Shown here: in pieces, positions 34,201-37,672 of the stretch
How the letters are laid out: every line of letters starts with the position of its first letter
Numbering within the stretch: position 1 is the stretch's first letter
From: Apostichopus parvimensis
Lineage: Eukaryota; Echinodermata; Holothuroidea; Aspidochirotida; Stichopodidae
NCBI GenBank assembly: GCA_000934455.1
Contig: KN889209.1
Span: forward strand, 9,893 to 47,564
Length of the DNA stretch: 37,672 nt
Reading direction: 5' to 3'
The notes under the pieces: model-generated
What the model saw: only the letters and a program-made list of their open reading frames with translations
What the model was told of the DNA's origin: nothing
Databases searched by the model: none
Made by a program: the position numbers and the translations under genes

Positions 34201-37091
34201 GCCCCCCATCTTCTTATCCCTCCACTCCTGCGCACCCTTCCACCCATCTCCCAATCCCTCTACTCACCCACACCCCTCCATCTTCAAATCACTCTTCTCC
34301 CCCGCACCCCTCCACCTTCAAATTACTCTACTCCCCCTCACTCTTCAAATCCCTCTACTCTCCCACACCCCTTCATCTTCTTATCCCTCTACTCCCCCGC
34401 ACCCTTCCACCCATCTTCCAATCCTTCTTCTGCCCCGCACCCCTCCATCTTCAAATCACTCTTCTCCCCCCGCACCCCTCTGCCTTCAAATCCCTCTACT
34501 CCCCCTCACTCTTCAAATCCCTCTACTCTCCCACACCCCTTCATCTTCCGATCCCTCTACTCTCCTGCACCCCTCCACCTTTAAATCCCTCTACTCCCCC
34601 ACACTCCTCCACCTTTAAATCCCTCTACTCCCCTCACACCCCTCCCAACCGCCCTCCATCTTTCACCAATATTCAATGGAGTCCCCACTCACCCTGACGG
34701 CTGGAGGTCTCCCCTGTTCTCTACCGCCCACAAAACCGCTGGAAGGCTTCGCCATGAACGGGTGGTCCAAAATCCCAGAGAGGGTAATCCTATCGTTTGG
34801 GTTTATCCTCAAGAGTTTTGTGATTAGATCGGAGGCGTCCGAGGACAACCCGTCCGGCATCTTGTATTCGCCCAGGACGACCTTATTGAGGGTCGTCTTG
34901 ACCGCTGCGGTGTCAAACGGGGGCTTCCCCGTGAAGAAGGTCACCAGCATACACCCGAGGGACCACACGTCGGACTCCAGGCCGTGGGCGCTCCGCGTCG
35001 CAATCTCTGGAGATATGTAATTGGGCGTTCCACACATTGTGTAATGTTTGTCGCTGGGTAGATTCACCCTCGTCGCCAGTCCAAAATCGGCGATTTTCTG
35101 TATTTTTTTTTAGGGAGAGAACAAAATGTACATGGTGATGCATCCCGCTGTTAATTCTCACGGTCTTCCTTTCGGCTATAAAATACATGTTTCTTTATTG
35201 TATCTTGAAACAGTTGTATCATATTTCTATTTTCACTGTTCTGTCTTCTCACTTTGTTCTAAATAAAGTGTCTCTGTTGATGATGCCACATATGTTTGCT
35301 ATTTGGTTGCTATGACTACACTTATATCAATGCACCAATCCACCCACCCATCCAATCATCCATCCATCCAACAATTCATCCATCCATCCATCCACTTCTA
35401 CTTATCAAGAAATCTGTCAGTCATTGAGGTATGCCTTCCCAATTGGCCACAACCTATACTTCTATTTCAAGCAAAAGTGCTTGACATCCGTCCATCGATC
35501 AATCAATCAATTGACCCAGCAATTAATCAGTTAAGGTGTCTCTACCATAGACCATTTACAGCTCTATAACATACTGTTATATGCAACTTACACAATGCAT
35601 ATCCTCTGTGAGTAGCATATTAGCCAGAGTGAGATCCCGGTGAAGTATGCCGTGTGAATGCAGATACAGCAAACCTAAGACGATCTCTTTCAAGAAATGA
35701 GCAGCTGAGAAACAAGAGCCAAAGTCAAAATAAATGTTACGCAAATTATCAGAGCAAAAAAGATCAACATTCTATAGTATAATAGCCTTAAGCATGAACT
35801 TTTTTGCTGCTTTCACAAAATTCTTTTGCAAAAGTTGCTTCCACTTTTTTAACAATATCATATTTTTTCCATATTATATCAACTACTGAATACAGTATAT
35901 ATGATGAAAAACAAAGTTTTCAAAATATTGGACAATAATTCTTATTGTCAATAAACCGACAAAAATTCTCTTGCAAAAGTCGCTTCCACATTTTTTACGA
36001 TATAATTTTTTCCCCATATTATATCAACTACTGAATACACTATATGATGAAAAACAAAGTTTTCAAAATATTGGACAAAATTCTAATTGGCGAAAACCCA
36101 GCACAAACGGCAGCTTTAAGGGGCTCAGTCTTATGACCGCAGTGTTCATCTCTGGGAAATGTGGGGGGGGGGGGGGGTTAGTCCCTTTTCATGCATGCGT
36201 TATACATTTCATTATTACGCTGGGTTCTCACCTTCACCCTCAGACAGTAGTTTGTGATTGGTCTTTAGATACGTATGGAGTTCTCCATTTCTACACATTT
36301 CAAGAACCAGGTAGACGTAGTTCTCATCTTCAAAGTAGCTGTAGAGCTGAAAGAATAATTGGTAAACCTCTGGTTGTAAAGAATTATAAGGAGCGATGCA
36401 AAATAACCCCCGAGTATCAATTACCGAAAGAAATATGTCGGCCATCGTCGTGTATACATGCAAACCAGCTGATAATTTTCAGGGTAATCTGCCGAGATAG
36501 AGTAGCTGTTAGTAAACTTCCTATAAACTCAATTTTTTTTCTCAATATTATTTGGTCTGTTGACCTTTAGGGGAGGTCTATATATATACCTGATTGATAT
36601 TCTGTCTGTCTACTTATCTTTCTATTAAACATCAACTGAAGTACAACCTCATCAGATGACCAAACCACTGCCTACACCAACTTTGGGTTCCCCTGGTAAC
36701 CGCACATCGATCTGACCAGAAACTCACCTCGAGAATTGACGGGTGCTTCAGCTGACAATGGATCTCCACCTCATTTCGCACTCTGGAGACCATTCCGGAA
36801 GCTTTCATCTTCTTCTTGTCAATCTAGATCAAAGATAGTTTTTATAGTATTTGAGATGGATGAACACAAAAAGATCATATTACCGAACACCTACTGTAAA
36901 CCGATAGAACATCACTGGTTACAAAAGGCATGTATATATAAATTTACTCAACTTGCTGAATACTGTGGTAGGTGGTGTATATAAAGCTCGCTTACCATTT
37001 TGATAGCAACCTCCTGGCATGTGTTGATGCTCTTTGCCCTATAGACACATGCAAACCCTCCTCTTCCCAACAGCCCAGAAACCTCATAATT
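27132..37091 (-). CDS. PLK4: Polo-like kinase 4 (first coding exon not found)
   Basis: PLK4 is the serine/threonine kinase that starts centriole duplication. Exons in transcript order: 36996-37091, 36728-36823, 36232-36346, 35592-35704, 34693-35097, 33632-33938, 32502-33253, 31880-31984, 30692-30947, 30173-30306, 29654-29745, 29063-29325, 28182-28261, 27874-27980, 27132-27234. All junctions have GT/AG and match in phase, giving 3,024 bp (1,007 residues plus stop), close to human PLK4 at about 970. Domain order: kinase, DSGxxT degron, long hydrophilic linker, polo boxes 1-2, second linker, polo box 3, stop TAG at 27132-27134. The first exon here begins [17 protein letters not shown], which aligns with human residue 11 onward, so about ten N-terminal residues lie on an exon I could not find. 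PLK4 identity rests on HRDLTLAN, the activation segment and polo-box sequence. Confidence 0.95.
27302..27382. repeat. AT-dinucleotide microsatellite
   Basis: Interrupted (AT)n in the last PLK4 intron. A comparable AT-rich simple repeat lies at about 29896-29957, followed by an A-run at about 29998-30013. Confidence 0.85.
27395..28880. repeat. Duplicated intron block in PLK4
   Basis: About 27395-27690 and about 28595-28870 share, in order, ATTTTAATCTGCAAATG, CTTTCTCACTCCATCC, GAGCATCTATTTTG, AAAGGTTAA and CTGATTT. The copies lie in different introns on either side of the first two polo-box-3 exons. The second copy also has an internal 20-bp tandem repeat near 28677-28713. Confidence 0.7.
29063..29325 (-). 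other. PLK4 second linker exon
   Basis: A 263-bp exon (phase 2 in, phase 1 out) encodes a Ser/Thr/Pro-rich hydrophilic linker, beginning [10 protein letters not shown] and ending SSNCGEG, between polo box 2 and polo box 3. The start aligns with human GRKPGS; the remainder has no clear counterpart. Confidence 0.8.
29654..31984 (-). other. PLK4 polo boxes 1 and 2 (cryptic polo box)
   Basis: Exons 31880-31984, 30692-30947, 30173-30306 and 29654-29745 encode [66 protein letters not shown], the [13 protein letters not shown] strand and an ending [14 protein letters not shown]. This follows human PLK4 in order. The module binds the centriolar scaffold receptors (CEP152/CEP192 in vertebrates). Phase is kept across every junction. 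Confidence 0.9.
31225..31430 (+). mobile_element. tRNA-derived SINE-like element
   Basis: A pol III B-box-like GGTTCGAGTCA lies at 31254-31264, preceded by a degenerate anticodon-arm-like CCTTCCAATCATAAGG. Downstream comes an unrelated body and a short 3' hairpin CCTGCTTGCAGG near 31410-31421. The A box is not clear, so the 5' end is truncated or decayed. It sits in the PLK4 intron between exons 31880-31984 and 30692-30947. Confidence 0.45.
32502..33938 (-). other. PLK4 degron and disordered linker exons
   Basis: Exon 33632-33938 opens with [14 protein letters not shown], matching the human phosphodegron DSGxxT bound by the beta-TrCP ubiquitin ligase. The rest of it and exon 32502-33253 (250 codons) are rich in Ser, Gly, Asn, Gln and Arg, with no recognised fold. 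The second exon ends with [13 protein letters not shown], the conserved entry to polo box 1. The linker sequence itself is poorly conserved, as in the family. Confidence 0.85.
34203..34660. repeat. C-rich minisatellite, about 34-bp unit
   Basis: About 13 imperfect units of the type CCCTCTACTC-CCCCACACCC-CTCCACCTTT-AAAT; for example 34552-34585 and 34586-34619 are 34 bp each. It lies in a PLK4 intron and begins about 30 bp downstream of the donor of the main kinase exon. On the PLK4 sense strand the array is G-rich. Open frames across it are repeat artefacts. Confidence 0.88.
35339..35396. repeat. (ATCC)n microsatellite
   Basis: Imperfect CATC repeats lie in the PLK4 intron between exons 35592-35704 and 34693-35097. 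A related (ATCA)n run lies near 35493-35510. Confidence 0.85.
35815..36090. repeat. Tandem duplication, about 145-bp unit
   Basis: Copies begin at about 35815 and about 35960. Both contain TTGCAAAAGT, TTATATCAACTACTGAATAC and ACAAAGTTTTCAAAATATTG in order. They lie in the PLK4 intron between exons 36232-36346 and 35592-35704 and do not reach either exon. Confidence 0.8.

Positions 37092-37672
<581 letters not shown>

Larger units (their letters stand above)
34693..37091 (-). other. PLK4 kinase domain exons
   Basis: Five exons give a full kinase fold except the extreme N-terminus: glycine loop [13 protein letters not shown] lysine, [33 protein letters not shown], catalytic HRDLTLAN (PLK4-specific Thr in place of the usual Lys), DFG, and activation segment [14 protein letters not shown]. 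The last and largest exon (405 bp) ends the C-lobe with DHPFMAK. All catalytic residues are present, so the kinase should be active. Confidence 0.93.

Noticed and set aside
34147..34618. Pro/Ser-rich open frames of 139-145 codons
   Set aside because: They are translations of the 34-bp C-rich minisatellite, which stays open in two frames because of its composition.

Overview
The window is eukaryotic: the genes are split into many short exons with GT..AG introns, AT-rich introns and poly-pyrimidine acceptors. Microsatellites, a MITE and a SINE-like repeat are interspersed, and one 305-base assembly gap is present. Protein resemblance and repeat style suggest a marine invertebrate deuterostome, possibly an echinoderm; that placement is weakly supported. 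Nothing bacterial, viral or CRISPR-like was seen.

Two convergent genes explain nearly all coding signal. (1) On the + strand (3394-22359) lies a RAD50-family SMC-like ATPase gene, which I assembled by hand from 28 exons whose splice phases agree everywhere except across the assembly gap. Walker A, Q-loop, ABC signature, Walker B/D-loop and H-loop are all intact, so the ATPase head looks functional. The visible protein is only about 870 residues against about 1,310 for human RAD50. Its coiled coil is much shorter, and I see no CXXC zinc hook in the translated exons. The phase break between the exons at 15347-15404 and 16964-17251 shows that at least one exon is missing, most simply hidden in the N run at 16026-16330. 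(2) On the - strand (27132-37091) lies a nearly complete PLK4 (polo-like kinase 4/SAK) gene of 15 exons, all in phase and about 1,007 residues, lacking only the first coding exon. It carries the kinase domain with PLK4-type HRDLTLAN, a DSGxxT degron, polo boxes 1-2 and polo box 3.

Layout: 1-3393 is upstream sequence with one speculative 5' exon (1474-1632). 3394-22359 is the RAD50-like gene, with a hAT-type MITE in intron 1 and several locally duplicated intron blocks. 22360-25120 is its probable 3' UTR. 25250-27131 is the probable PLK4 3' UTR, holding a near-perfect 29-bp-stem hairpin. 27132-37091 is PLK4, whose introns hold a C-rich 34-bp minisatellite, a SINE-like element and tandem duplications. 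37092-37577 has no recognised gene, and 37578-37672 is an exact 95-bp copy of part of a PLK4 kinase exon, out of order at the window end.

The two genes point to DNA-break repair (RAD50) and centriole duplication (PLK4). They are neighbours tail to tail, with opposing poly(A) signals about 20-140 bp apart, and nothing in the sequence says they act together. The observations most worth following are the short, apparently hookless RAD50 paralogue, the 3' UTR hairpin, and the duplicated kinase-exon fragment.
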